A stretch of DNA of 64,000 nt from Cognatilysobacter bugurensis. GTDB taxonomy: Bacteria; Pseudomonadota; Gammaproteobacteria; Xanthomonadales; Xanthomonadaceae. Below the pieces are notes generated by a model, which saw only the letters and a list, made by a program, of their open reading frames with translations, was not told where the DNA came from and ran no database searches. Below are positions 43,410 through 51,293 of this stretch, piece after piece (within the stretch, counting starts at the first letter, position 1; each line of letters opens with the position of its first letter). The position numbers and the translations under genes are program-made. The stretch is taken from NCBI RefSeq assembly GCF_014652095.1, contig NZ_BMYD01000001.1, forward strand, positions 37,068 to 101,067, written 5' to 3'.

Positions 43410-43904
43410 ATGAGCGGCAAGCAGCGCGAACTGACGATGCGGTTCCTCGCCGAACCGACCGACGTGAACTTCGGCGGCAAGGTGCACGGCGGCACGGTCA
43501 TGAAGTGGATCGACCAGGCGGGCTACGCGGCGGCCGTGGGCTGGAGCGGGCGTTACTGCGTCACGGTGGCCGTGGCCGGCATCCGCTTCCTCGCGCCCGT
43601 GCACATCGGCGACATCGTCTCGGTCACTGCCACGCTCGTGCACACCGGCACGAGCAGCATGCACTTCGCAGTCGAGGTCACCGCGCGCGACCCAATGGGC
43701 GGCGAGGAGCGGCTGTGCACGCATTGCGTGATCGTGTTCGTCGCGATGGATCAGGAGGCAGCCACACCATGCCCGGTGCCGGGCTGGACGCCGGAGACCG
43801 CGCACGACCTCCGGCTCACCGAGTACGCGCGGAAGGTAATGGCGCTCGGGCAAGACATCGAGCAGACGATCCGACGGTTCCGCGAGCCCGGTGCGGACGC
43901 CTGA
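43410..43904 (+). CDS. Acyl-CoA thioesterase, hotdog fold
   Basis: A 164-residue hotdog-fold thioesterase of the YciA/BFIT group. It has LTMRFLAEPTDVNFGGKVHGGTVMKWIDQAGYAA with the catalytic region N/D...GGxVxxxxD, and VTVAVAGIRFLAPVHIGDIVSV plus TSSMHFAVEVTARDP. The enzyme hydrolyses acyl-CoA esters and may regulate CoA or acyl pools. It has a C-terminal extension of about 40 residues (ATPCPVPGWTPETAHDLRLTEYARK) beyond the core, typical for the group. The ATG at 43410 follows GGAAAG. It is divergent from the beta-lactamase-like gene. Confidence 0.88.
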   Translation: MSGKQRELTMRFLAEPTDVNFGGKVHGGTVMKWIDQAGYAAAVGWSGRYCVTVAVAGIRFLAPVHIGDIVSVTATLVHTGTSSMHFAVEVTARDPMGGEERLCTHCVIVFVAMDQEAATPCPVPGWTPETAHDLRLTEYARKVMALGQDIEQTIRRFREPGADA

Positions 43905-43924
43905 CCCGGCCTGCGGAAACGAAA

Positions 43925-43944
43925 ACGCCGCCCGGGGGCGGCGT
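43925..43944 (-). terminator. Intrinsic terminator of the first NlpC/P60 gene
   Basis: ACGCCGCC and GGCGGCGT form an 8-bp stem around CGGG. On the minus strand it is followed by TTTCGTTT, fitting intrinsic termination of the NlpC/P60 gene that ends 38 bp before. It also sits 20 bp after the plus-strand thioesterase stop. Confidence 0.75.
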
Positions 43945-43982
43945 CATCGAACGCGTCGTCGAAATCGGTGGACGCAGCGGCG

Positions 43983-44642
43983 TTAGCCGCCCTGGACCCG
44001 GCGCGCCTGCAGGAACTTCTCGCTCCAGTAGCCGGTGTCGAGGTTAGAAACCGTCACGTCGCGACCCGTGCGCGGCGCATGGACGAAGCGGCCTTCGCCG
44101 ACATAGATGCCGACATGGTCAACCTCGTCGCCGCGGCGGCTGAAGAACACCAAATCGCCCGCGGTCAGCGACGCGCGGTCAGCGACCGGTTCGCCGGCTT
44201 TCGCCATCTCGCGCGAGACGCGCGGCAGCTCGATACCGAGGGCGTTGCGGAACACGTAGCCAACCAGGCCGCTGCAATCGAAGCCGCTGTCGGGCGAACT
44301 GCCGCCCCAGCGGTACGGCGTGCCGAGCAGGGCCATTGCACGCTGCAGCACGTCGCGCATGCCGCCTTCGGCTTTCGCGTCGCCAGCGCCGGGCTTCAGC
44401 AGGCGGTTGAGGTCGCTTGCCAGCACGAGGGCGCGATCGGGCAGGGTCAGCATCGGCGGGCGGACCCGCGCCGCAGCGGGCGCTTCGGTGCCCGCGGACG
44501 CCGCGGGGGCAACTTCGGCAGGGTCGACGGCAGGTGCTGCAGAGGCCACCCACGGAAGGGCGGCCAACGATGCAGCGAGGACCCAGGTCAACGCGAAGCG
44601 ACGACGGGGATTGGCGGCATTGGCGGTGCTTTTGGGATGCAT
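43983..44642 (-). CDS. NlpC/P60 peptidoglycan hydrolase, exported
   Basis: A 219-residue exported protein with signal FALTWVLAASLAALPWVASA, an Ala/Pro-rich linker and a C-terminal NlpC/P60 domain (about 100-215). The domain shows ALLGTPYRWGGSSPDSGFDCSGLVGYV (catalytic Cys in DCSG), LTAGDLVFFSRRGDEVDHVGIYVGEGRFVHAP (His) and the terminal helix. It probably cuts the D-iGlu-mDAP bond of cell-wall peptides. A second NlpC/P60 gene lies 140 bp upstream on the same strand. The ATG at 44642 gives a proper signal; the longer frame start at 44678 would put about 12 polar residues in front. Confidence 0.87.
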   Translation of the reverse strand: MHPKSTANAANPRRRFALTWVLAASLAALPWVASAAPAVDPAEVAPAASAGTEAPAAARVRPPMLTLPDRALVLASDLNRLLKPGAGDAKAEGGMRDVLQRAMALLGTPYRWGGSSPDSGFDCSGLVGYVFRNALGIELPRVSREMAKAGEPVADRASLTAGDLVFFSRRGDEVDHVGIYVGEGRFVHAPRTGRDVTVSNLDTGYWSEKFLQARRVQGG

Positions 44643-44782
44643 CGTCACGCGGTCATCACCAGAATGGCCGGCGATCATGCCCGCTCAAGCATCCGAGGGG
44701 GTTCAGATTTCGTTAGAGATTCGTGAAACCGGCGGACCGGTGTCCCAGATCAGCTCATCCGCTGCTGCCGTCGCGCATTCAT

Positions 44783-45307
44783 TCAGCGCAGGACACGTTT
44801 GGATCCGGCATAGCGGCTGCGCCAGTACGCGCCGTCGAGGTGGTCCATGCGAACGGCGCCGCCGCTGCTCGGTGCATGGACGAACCGGCCTTGGCCGACG
44901 TAGATGCCCACGTGATCGACACCGTCGCCATGGGCGAAAAACACGAGGTCCGCGGCCGCCAGTCGCACTGAGTCGACCTTCGGCCCCGGCCAGCCGGCGA
45001 GAGCTCGGGCGCTGCGGGGCAGCCGCAGGTCGAGGATGTCGCGGTAGACGTAGTTCACCAGGCCGCTGCAGTCGAACCCGTCCTCGGGCCGGCTGCCGCC
45101 GTAGCGGTACGGTGTGCCGACGAGTCCGAGCGCGCGGATCAGCACGGCATTCGCGCGGGCGGGGTCGGCGGGGGCGACCACCGGCCAGTCGCGCTGGGGC
45201 GGGGCGGCCGGACGCGCGGCCTGACGCGGGCCGCCGCAGCCTGCAAGCGCGAGGATCAGGACCGCGAGCGCCGCTGGGGCGGTGTGTCTGGAGGAGCAAA
45301 CTGGCAT
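44783..45307 (-). CDS. NlpC/P60 lipoprotein hydrolase
   Basis: A 174-residue lipoprotein with signal APAALAVLILALAGC (lipobox LAGC) and one NlpC/P60 domain: LGLVGTPYRYGGSRPEDGFDCSGLVNYVYRD, then AADLVFFAHGDGVDHVGIYVGQGRFVHAPSS. The Cys-His catalytic pair is present. It is probably a peptidoglycan endopeptidase like Spr/MepS in E. coli. It is a close paralogue in order of the exported NlpC/P60 protein that follows 140 bp downstream, with similar catalytic motifs but membrane-anchored. The ATG at 45307 is required for the signal; the open frame extends further without one. Confidence 0.87.
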   Translation of the reverse strand: MPVCSSRHTAPAALAVLILALAGCGGPRQAARPAAPPQRDWPVVAPADPARANAVLIRALGLVGTPYRYGGSRPEDGFDCSGLVNYVYRDILDLRLPRSARALAGWPGPKVDSVRLAAADLVFFAHGDGVDHVGIYVGQGRFVHAPSSGGAVRMDHLDGAYWRSRYAGSKRVLR

Positions 45308-45456
45308 CGGGCGGGGCTTGTCCGGATAATGCGCGGCCTTCGTCACGGCCGACAGCTTGGCGGGTCGAACGTGGCTCGACAATACGACCGTGGTTCCAGT
45401 CCGGCGATTTCCCGCCGGTTTCATTGCGGCCTCTGGCCGCCAGCCGAGCCCGAGCC

Positions 45457-45936
45457 ATGAACATCGAAAAAGATAGCGTCGTCCGCTTCCACTACACCGT
45501 CTCCGAGCAGGGCCAGGAGTCGCTCGAGAGCTCGGAAGGCCGCGAACCGCTCGCGATCCTCTTCGGCCACGGCAACATCATCCCGGGCCTCGAGAAGGCG
45601 ATGGAAGGCAAGTCGGCGGGCGACAAGTTCGAAGTCGACGTGCCGGCCGCCGAGGCCTACGGCGAACTGCGCGAAGGCCTGACCCAGCGCATCCCGAAGA
45701 AGCATTTCGAAGGCCAGCCGCTGAAGGCCGGCATGCAGGTCATCCTCAACACCAACTTCGGCCCGCGCGCGGTGACGATCCAGAAGGTCGGCATGAGCGT
45801 GGTCGACGTCGACCTGAATCACCCGATGGCCGGCAAGGACCTGCACTTCGCGATCGAGATCGTCGAAGTCCGCGAGGCGAGCGCCGAGGAAATCGAGCAC
45901 GGTCACGTGCACGGCGAAGGCGGCCACCACCACTGA
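45457..45936 (+). CDS. slyD: FKBP-type peptidyl-prolyl isomerase SlyD
   Basis: A 159-residue SlyD-type isomerase. The FKBP part is SVVRFHYTVSEQGQESLESS and ILFGHGNIIPGLEKAMEGKSAGDKFEVDVPAAEAYGE; the inserted IF chaperone domain follows (about 70-130). The C-terminus is His-rich (EHGHVHGEGGHHH), as in metal-binding SlyD, which helps nickel delivery to hydrogenase and urease in other bacteria. It is a cytosolic folding catalyst. The ATG at 45457 is used; the frame upstream is open but reads from the opposite NlpC genes. A TTCG hairpin terminator follows. It is divergent from the NlpC/P60 lipoprotein. Confidence 0.9.
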   Translation: MNIEKDSVVRFHYTVSEQGQESLESSEGREPLAILFGHGNIIPGLEKAMEGKSAGDKFEVDVPAAEAYGELREGLTQRIPKKHFEGQPLKAGMQVILNTNFGPRAVTIQKVGMSVVDVDLNHPMAGKDLHFAIEIVEVREASAEEIEHGHVHGEGGHHH

Positions 45937-45960
45937 TCCCCACCCGGTTCAGTGCCCGCG

Positions 45961-45990
45961 ACGGCCCGCTTCGGCGGGCCGTTTGCGTTT
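45961..45990 (+). terminator. Intrinsic terminator of slyD
   Basis: ACGGCCCGC-TTCG-GCGGGCCGT is a perfect 9-bp stem with a stable TTCG loop, followed by TTGCGTTT. It starts 24 bp after the slyD stop. Confidence 0.85.
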
Positions 45991-46102
45991 CGGGGTCCGG
46001 CCGCCTGGACCCGCTGCGGAGCGCGTCGCCGTGGATGACGTCCGGCATGCAGACGCGGGCGCGGGTGCGGGGCATGCTGCGCGCTTTCAGGGAGGGCGGA
46101 TC

Positions 46103-47368
46103 ATGGGGACTGCGACGGTGCTGCAGCCGATCTCAAGGAACGAGCGAATCGAGGCGATGGACGTGCTGCGCGGCTTCGCGCTGCTCGGCATCTTCCTGAT
46201 GAACATCGAAGCGATGGTCGGCCCGCTGATGGCCGGGGTCATGGGCACCGACCCGGCGCTGCGAGGGGCCGACTACACCGTCGACGCCGTGATCCACATC
46301 CTCGTGCAGGGCAAGTTCTACACCCTGTTCTCGCTGCTGTTCGGCATGGGCTTTGCCGTGATGATGCAGCGCGCCGAGCAGGCGGATCGGCCGTTCAGGC
46401 GCCTGTACCTGCGGCGCACGCTGGGCTTGTTGGTGATCGGCCTGCTGCATTCGATCCTGATCTGGTCGGGCGACGTGCTCGTGAGCTACGCGCTGATCTC
46501 GCTACCGCTGCTGCTGATGTTCCGCAGGAAGTCGGTGCGTTCGCTGCCGCGGTGGTCGACGGCGCTGTACCTCCTTCCGGTCGGGCTGATGCTGCTGTTC
46601 GGTCTGATGGGCTCGATGATGCAGGCCAGCCCGGACGCGGCCGTCGAATTCCAGAAGGGCATCGAGGCTCAGGCCGCCGGCACGGCAGCAACGATCGAGG
46701 CGCAGCGGCTTGCGTTCGGCGGCAGCGACTATTTCGCTGCGGTCGCGCAGCGCGTCGAGGACACGCTGACGATGATGGGCTACCTGCTGATGTTCGGCTG
46801 GCACGTGCTCGGCATGTTCGTGCTCGGCGCATGGTTCGTGCGCGGCGGCGCAATCGCGCGGCCGGCGGAGTTCCCGCGCCTGTTCGGCGCGCTGCGCTGG
46901 GTGGCGCTGCCGGTCGGGCTCGCACTGATGCTGCTGTCGTGGTGGCTGGAGCCGACGATGGCGGCGGACCGCATGGACATGCGCATGTCGGTCGCATACG
47001 GGCTGCATGCCGTCGCGAACCTGCTGATGTGCCTCGGCTATGCGGCGTGGGTCATGCGCGGCCTGCAGTCGCCGGCCACCGGGCGTGCGCTGGCGTGGCT
47101 TGCACCGGCCGGCCGCATGGCTCTGACGAACTACCTCATGCAATCCGTGATCGCCATGCTCGTGTTCTCGGGTTACGGGCTGGGTTACTTCGAGCAGCTG
47201 CCGCGCGCTTGGCAGCCGGTCTTCGTGATCGTTGTCTTCGCACTGCAGGTGCTGTTGAGCCACGCCTGGCTTGCTCGTCATCGCCACGGGCCGATGGAGC
47301 ACCTGTGGCGTGCATGGACGTACGGCGGCCAGGCGCGCACGCGCGTGGAGACCGCGGCCGCACCGTAA
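46103..47368 (+). CDS. DUF418 membrane protein (YeiB-like)
   Basis: A 421-residue inner-membrane protein with eight or more helices. It starts with RNERIEAMDVLRGFALLGIFLMNIEAM, the DUF418/YeiB hallmark, and YTLFSLLFGMGFAVMMQRAE. The C-terminal DUF418 domain includes APAGRMALTNYLMQSVIAMLVF and PMEHLWRAWTYG. Several members are linked to cell envelope or drug sensitivity, but no activity is proved. The ATG at 46103 is preceded by GGAGGG. It is followed 9 bp later by the amino acid dehydrogenase gene, so the two are probably one unit. Confidence 0.87.
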   Translation: MGTATVLQPISRNERIEAMDVLRGFALLGIFLMNIEAMVGPLMAGVMGTDPALRGADYTVDAVIHILVQGKFYTLFSLLFGMGFAVMMQRAEQADRPFRRLYLRRTLGLLVIGLLHSILIWSGDVLVSYALISLPLLLMFRRKSVRSLPRWSTALYLLPVGLMLLFGLMGSMMQASPDAAVEFQKGIEAQAAGTAATIEAQRLAFGGSDYFAAVAQRVEDTLTMMGYLLMFGWHVLGMFVLGAWFVRGGAIARPAEFPRLFGALRWVALPVGLALMLLSWWLEPTMAADRMDMRMSVAYGLHAVANLLMCLGYAAWVMRGLQSPATGRALAWLAPAGRMALTNYLMQSVIAMLVFSGYGLGYFEQLPRAWQPVFVIVVFALQVLLSHAWLARHRHGPMEHLWRAWTYGGQARTRVETAAAP

Positions 47369-47377
47369 ACTGCGCGC

Positions 47378-48634
47378 ATGGAAGCACGCGAAGATGCGGT
47401 CGTCGTCGGCGCCGGAGTGATCGGCTTGTGCACCGCGCTGGCGCTTGTCGAAGGCGGCCGCCGCGTGCGTGTGATCGACGCCGGCCGCGTCGGCGGCGGC
47501 AGCTCGCACGGCAACTGCGGCACGATCACGCCGAGCCACGCGCCGCCGCTCGCAGCGCCCGGCATGGTTGCGACGGCGCTGCAGATGATGCGGTCGCCGG
47601 ACTCGCCGCTGTACATCCGCCCGCGGATCGACCCGGTGCTCTGGCGCTGGTTGTATCGCTTCGCGGCGCGCTGCAATGCACGGGACTGGGAAGCGAGCGC
47701 ACGCGCGAAGTCGGCGCTGCTCAACGACTCGCGCGCCCGGCTGCAGGAGTGGATCGCCCGGCACGGGCTCGACTGCGAGTTCGTCGAGTCCGGCGAAGAC
47801 TACGTGTTCCGCGATCCGCGTCGTTTCGAGCACGGCCAGCGCGAACTTCCGCTGCTGGGTGAGCTCGGCATCGGCGTCGAGCTCATCGACGGGGCTACCT
47901 ATGAGGCGCAGGAGCCGGCGATGAAACCCGGCGTCGCGGGTGCGATCCGGTTTTCGGGCGACGCAGCGCTGCGTCCGGACCGGTACATCGCGGCGCTGGC
48001 CGACACGCTGCGCGCGCGCGGCGTTGTCATCGACGAGCACTGCGCGCTCGAATCAATCGACGCGAACGGCGGCGACGTAAGTCTGCGCACCCCACACGGC
48101 GTGCTGCGCGCGCGCGATGCCGTGATCGCGACCGGCGCCTGGTCGCCGCGGCTGGCGGTCGCGCTCGGGCAGCGGTGGCTGCGACACGCGATGCAGCCGG
48201 GCAAGGGTTACTCGATCACCTATTCAACCCCATCCCTCGTGCCCAAGCGGCCGTTGGTGCTACGCGAGCGCTCGGTCTGCGTGACCGCGTGGGGCAGCGG
48301 GTTCCGGCTCGGCAGCACGATGGAGTTCTCCGGCTTCGACGACACGCTCAACGAACGCCGACTCGGCGCGCTCGAACGCGGCGCGGCCGAATATCTGCAT
48401 GAGCCGGTGGGCCCCGAAGTGCGTGAACGCTGGTTTGGATGGCGCCCGATGAGTTGCGACGACGTGCCGATCATCGGCCTCGCGCCCGGCCACGAGCACC
48501 TGTGGCTCGCCACGGGACACGGAATGATGGGCGTCGGCATGAGCGCCGGCACCGGGCAGCTGCTGGCGGACCTCATGCTTGGACGCGCGCCCGCGATCGA
48601 TCCGACGCCGTACCGGCCGTCGCGCTTCGTCTGA
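47378..48634 (+). CDS. FAD-dependent D-amino acid dehydrogenase-like oxidase
   Basis: A 418-residue FAD-dependent oxidoreductase of the DAO family. The FAD-binding Rossmann motif AVVVGAGVIGLCTALALVEGGRRVRVID is at the N-terminus, followed by GGGSSHGNCGTITPSH, as in DadA. The second half carries KPGVAGAIRFSGDAALRPDRY, MQPGKGYSITYS and the C-terminal GWRPMSCDDVPIIG and TGHGMMGVGMSAGTG. This is the DadA/glycine oxidase-type arrangement, so it should oxidatively deaminate D-amino acids (D-alanine or D-proline) at the membrane. It could be hydroxyproline-related instead. It lies 9 bp after DUF418. Confidence 0.85.
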   Translation: MEAREDAVVVGAGVIGLCTALALVEGGRRVRVIDAGRVGGGSSHGNCGTITPSHAPPLAAPGMVATALQMMRSPDSPLYIRPRIDPVLWRWLYRFAARCNARDWEASARAKSALLNDSRARLQEWIARHGLDCEFVESGEDYVFRDPRRFEHGQRELPLLGELGIGVELIDGATYEAQEPAMKPGVAGAIRFSGDAALRPDRYIAALADTLRARGVVIDEHCALESIDANGGDVSLRTPHGVLRARDAVIATGAWSPRLAVALGQRWLRHAMQPGKGYSITYSTPSLVPKRPLVLRERSVCVTAWGSGFRLGSTMEFSGFDDTLNERRLGALERGAAEYLHEPVGPEVRERWFGWRPMSCDDVPIIGLAPGHEHLWLATGHGMMGVGMSAGTGQLLADLMLGRAPAIDPTPYRPSRFV

Positions 48635-49083
48635 CGGAGCGGCGTGCCGCCGGGCCGGGCTGGGCCGCGTCGCGACGATCGAATCCGCGGTCCACCGCCG
48701 GTGGGCCACCGATCAATGCGTTGACTGCGATTCCGACCGGCCCGGCTGACCGTCGCCGCGGTTCGGTCCAATCGGAGCGCGCCAACATCCGAGCCTGCGG
48801 AGCGCCGCTGTCTTCGTTGCGTGCAGTCGCTTACGGCGCAAGCGCAGTCCTTCGCCTCCCGCGTCGCTGGGCGGACCGCCGCTGCGACGGCCCCCAACAA
48901 TCGACGTCCGCGGCGCGCCGCGTGCCAAGCGCACTTCGACGCCGACCGGCAGCAAGCGTCGGAGCGCCCAGGTCCTGCAACGAACGCGCAGCGTCGACAC
49001 CGTGGGATGCACGCTGACCGATAGCGCCGCGCAGCCCGGTTTCACACCGGGCGAGCAGGCGGCATCCAGTACAAGGAGGACAC
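48635..49083. other. 449-bp region without a supported gene
   Basis: Between the amino acid dehydrogenase-like gene and gor there is no convincing open frame. Frames that remain open are Arg-rich shadows without ribosome sites. There is a 7-bp GC hairpin at 49034-49052 and a strong AAGGAGG site directly before the GTG of gor. It probably holds the gor promoter and perhaps an unrecognised small RNA. Confidence 0.5.
49034..49052. other. Hairpin in the gor leader
   Basis: GCCCGGT and ACCGGGC pair around TTCAC, about 20 bp upstream of the AAGGAGG site of gor. No T run follows. It could mark a leader structure or be chance. Confidence 0.35.
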
Positions 49084-50433
49084 GTGGCGCACGATTTCGA
49101 CCTCATCGTGATCGGTGGAGGGTCCGGCGGTCTCGCCGGCGCATTCCGTGCGGCCGAATACGGGGCGCGCGTGGCCCTGCTCGAGCCGGATGCGCTCGGC
49201 GGCACCTGTGTCAACGCGGGCTGCGTGCCGAAAAAAGCCATGTGGCTGGCTGCGGAACTCGCGGGGCGCCTGCGCCAGGCCGGCACGCTGGGGTTCGCTA
49301 CCACCGGCGGCGCGCTCGACTGGCCCGCGTTCATCGCGCACCGGCAGCGTTATGTCGAGAACATCCACGCGAGCTACCGCCGCCGTCTGGACGGGGCCGG
49401 CATTACGGTGCTTCCCGTCCGCGGCCAGTTCGTCGCGCCGGACTGCGTCGAAGGCGACGACGGCGTCCGCATCAGCGCCCCGCATATCCTGATCGCGACG
49501 GGAGGCCGCCCGTTCGTGCCGCCACTGCCGGGTGCGGAACTCGGCGGGACCTCGGACGATTTCTTCCGCTGGACGCAGCCGCCCGAACGCGTGGCGGTGG
49601 TCGGCGGGGGCTACATCGCGGTCGAACTCGCCGGCGTGCTGCAGATGCTTGGATGCCGGGTGGACCTGCTCGTTCGCGGACCGCGCCTCCTCGACCATTT
49701 CGACGTCGAGCTCGCGACGCAACTCGCGGAGGACTACCGCCACCTCGGCATCCAGCTGCACTTCGATACGCAAGTGCAGGCGCTCGAGCAGGCCAAAGGC
49801 GGGGTGCGAACGGTGACGTCGCCCGCGCTCGATCGTGCCGTGTTCGACCGCGTGCTATTTGCAACGGGCCGGCGGCCGAACGCCGCGGGGCTCGGCCTCG
49901 AGCAGGCGGGACTGCAGGTCAATGCACGCGGCCAGATCCCGGTCGACGCGGGTCACCGCACCGTCGTGCCCGGCGTGTACGCCGTCGGCGATGTCACTCC
50001 GGATATCGCGCTGACGCCTGTGGCGATCGCGACCGCGCGCCGGCTCATGGACCGCGTCTTCGGCGCCCGCGAGGTGCCACCGCTCGCACTCGACCTCGTG
50101 CCCACCGTGGTGTTCTCCCATCCACCCCTCGGCACGATCGGGCTGACCGAAGCGCAGGCGCGCGCGCAGTTCGGCGACGACGTGCACGTGGCGCGCGCGG
50201 GCTTTCGCCCGATGCTGCACGCGCTCGCGGACTCGCCGCTGCGGAGCCTGTTCAAGCTCGTCTGCGTGGGCGCGGAACGCCGAGTCGTGGGCCTGCACCT
50301 CCTGGGCGAAGGCGCCGATGAAATCCTGCAGGGCTTCGCGGTCGCGATCCGCAAAGGCGTGACGCTCGACGATCTGCGCGACACCGTCGCGATCCATCCG
50401 ACGAGCGCGGAAGAGATCGTCCTGATGCGCTGA
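49084..50433 (+). CDS. gor: Glutathione reductase
   Basis: A 449-residue flavoprotein disulfide reductase. It begins with the FAD site IVIGGGSGGLAGAFRAAEYGARVAL. The redox-active disulfide is Cys42 and Cys47 in GGTCVNAGCVPKK. The NADPH site is RVAVVGGGYIAVELAGVL and the dimerisation end is FKLVCVGAERRVVGLHLLGEGADEILQGF with HPTSAEEIV. The VPKK and HPTSAEE motifs are those of glutathione reductase rather than dihydrolipoamide dehydrogenase. It keeps glutathione reduced with NADPH. The GTG start at 49084 follows a near-perfect AAGGAGG site by 4-5 bp. It is followed after about 28 bp by hutG. Confidence 0.9.
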   Translation: MAHDFDLIVIGGGSGGLAGAFRAAEYGARVALLEPDALGGTCVNAGCVPKKAMWLAAELAGRLRQAGTLGFATTGGALDWPAFIAHRQRYVENIHASYRRRLDGAGITVLPVRGQFVAPDCVEGDDGVRISAPHILIATGGRPFVPPLPGAELGGTSDDFFRWTQPPERVAVVGGGYIAVELAGVLQMLGCRVDLLVRGPRLLDHFDVELATQLAEDYRHLGIQLHFDTQVQALEQAKGGVRTVTSPALDRAVFDRVLFATGRRPNAAGLGLEQAGLQVNARGQIPVDAGHRTVVPGVYAVGDVTPDIALTPVAIATARRLMDRVFGAREVPPLALDLVPTVVFSHPPLGTIGLTEAQARAQFGDDVHVARAGFRPMLHALADSPLRSLFKLVCVGAERRVVGLHLLGEGADEILQGFAVAIRKGVTLDDLRDTVAIHPTSAEEIVLMR

Positions 50434-50461
50434 GATGGACTGCATCGACGACAATCGCACG

Positions 50462-51253
50462 ATGGACGACGTCTACACCCTGCACCGCGGCAGCGCGCCG
50501 CTGCTTATCAGCCTGCCGCACGACGGTCATGCGATCCCCGAAGCGCTTGCCGCGCGCATGACGCCCGACGCCTGCCGCGCGCCTGACACCGACTGGCACG
50601 TCTCGCGCCTGTACGCATTCGCGCGCGAGCTCGGCGCTTCGATACTGGGGCCGCGTTATTCGCGCTATGTGGTCGATCTGAACCGCCCGCCCGACGACAC
50701 CTCGCTGTACCCGGGCCAGAACACCACCGGCCTGTGCCCGGCCGTGCGCTTCTGCGGCGAGCCGGTGTACCGGGACGGGCAGGGGCCGACACCGGACGAG
50801 GTCCGCGAGCGTGTAGAGCGCTACTGGCGTCCGTATCACGACGCGCTTCGAGCCGAGCTCGACCGGCTGCACAGCACGCACGGCCGGGCCGTGCTGTGGG
50901 AGGGGCATTCGATCAAGGGCAGCGAGTTGCCATTCCTGTTCGACGGGCGGCTGCCGGATCTGAATCTCGGCACTGCGGATGGGGCGAGCTGTTCGCCCGC
51001 GCTGCAGGCGCGGCTGGAGTCGGCACTCGAGGGTCAGTCGTCGTACGACTGGGTCATCAATGGCCGCTTCAAGGGCGGCTACATCACCCGTCACTACGGC
51101 GACCCTGCGCGCAGCATCGAGGCCGTGCAGCTCGAGATCAGCCAGCGCGTCTACATGGACGAGGCCACGTTCGCGTACGACGAGCGCCTCGCCGCGCCGG
51201 CGCAGGCCGTGATCCGAACGCTGCTCGACGCCTGCCTCGAGCCGGCCCGCTGA
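50462..51253 (+). CDS. hutG: N-formylglutamate deformylase
   Basis: A 263-residue zinc hydrolase of the N-formylglutamate amidohydrolase family. Features are LLISLPHDGHAIPEAL, DTDWHVSRLYAFARELGASILGPRYSRYVVDLNRPP, LWEGHSIKGSELPFLFDGRLPDLNLGT and NGRFKGGYITRHYGDP. It is the last enzyme of the five-step histidine degradation branch, giving glutamate and formate. It sits outside a hut operon here. The ATG at 50462 (MDDVYTLHRG) fits homologues; another ATG 27 bp upstream cannot be excluded. Downstream hairpin and convergent parE. Confidence 0.88.
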   Translation: MDDVYTLHRGSAPLLISLPHDGHAIPEALAARMTPDACRAPDTDWHVSRLYAFARELGASILGPRYSRYVVDLNRPPDDTSLYPGQNTTGLCPAVRFCGEPVYRDGQGPTPDEVRERVERYWRPYHDALRAELDRLHSTHGRAVLWEGHSIKGSELPFLFDGRLPDLNLGTADGASCSPALQARLESALEGQSSYDWVINGRFKGGYITRHYGDPARSIEAVQLEISQRVYMDEATFAYDERLAAPAQAVIRTLLDACLEPAR

Positions 51254-51261
51254 GCGGCGCA

Positions 51262-51283
51262 CGGCGGCCGCACGCGGCCGCCG
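51262..51283. terminator. Hairpin between convergent hutG and parE
   Basis: CGGCGGCCGC and GCGGCCGCCG pair around AC between the hutG stop and the parE stop, a 40-bp gap. There is no T run. It probably limits 3' read-through in either direction. Confidence 0.45.
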
Positions 51284-51293
51284 GCCTCACGCA

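Noticed and set aside
46502-48040. 512-residue minus-strand frame across DUF418 and the amino acid dehydrogenase
   Set aside because: It crosses two real genes and has a low-complexity Gln/Arg/His composition.
48713-49045. 110-residue minus-strand frame in the gor leader
   Set aside because: No ribosome site and no protein-like pattern; treated as non-coding.
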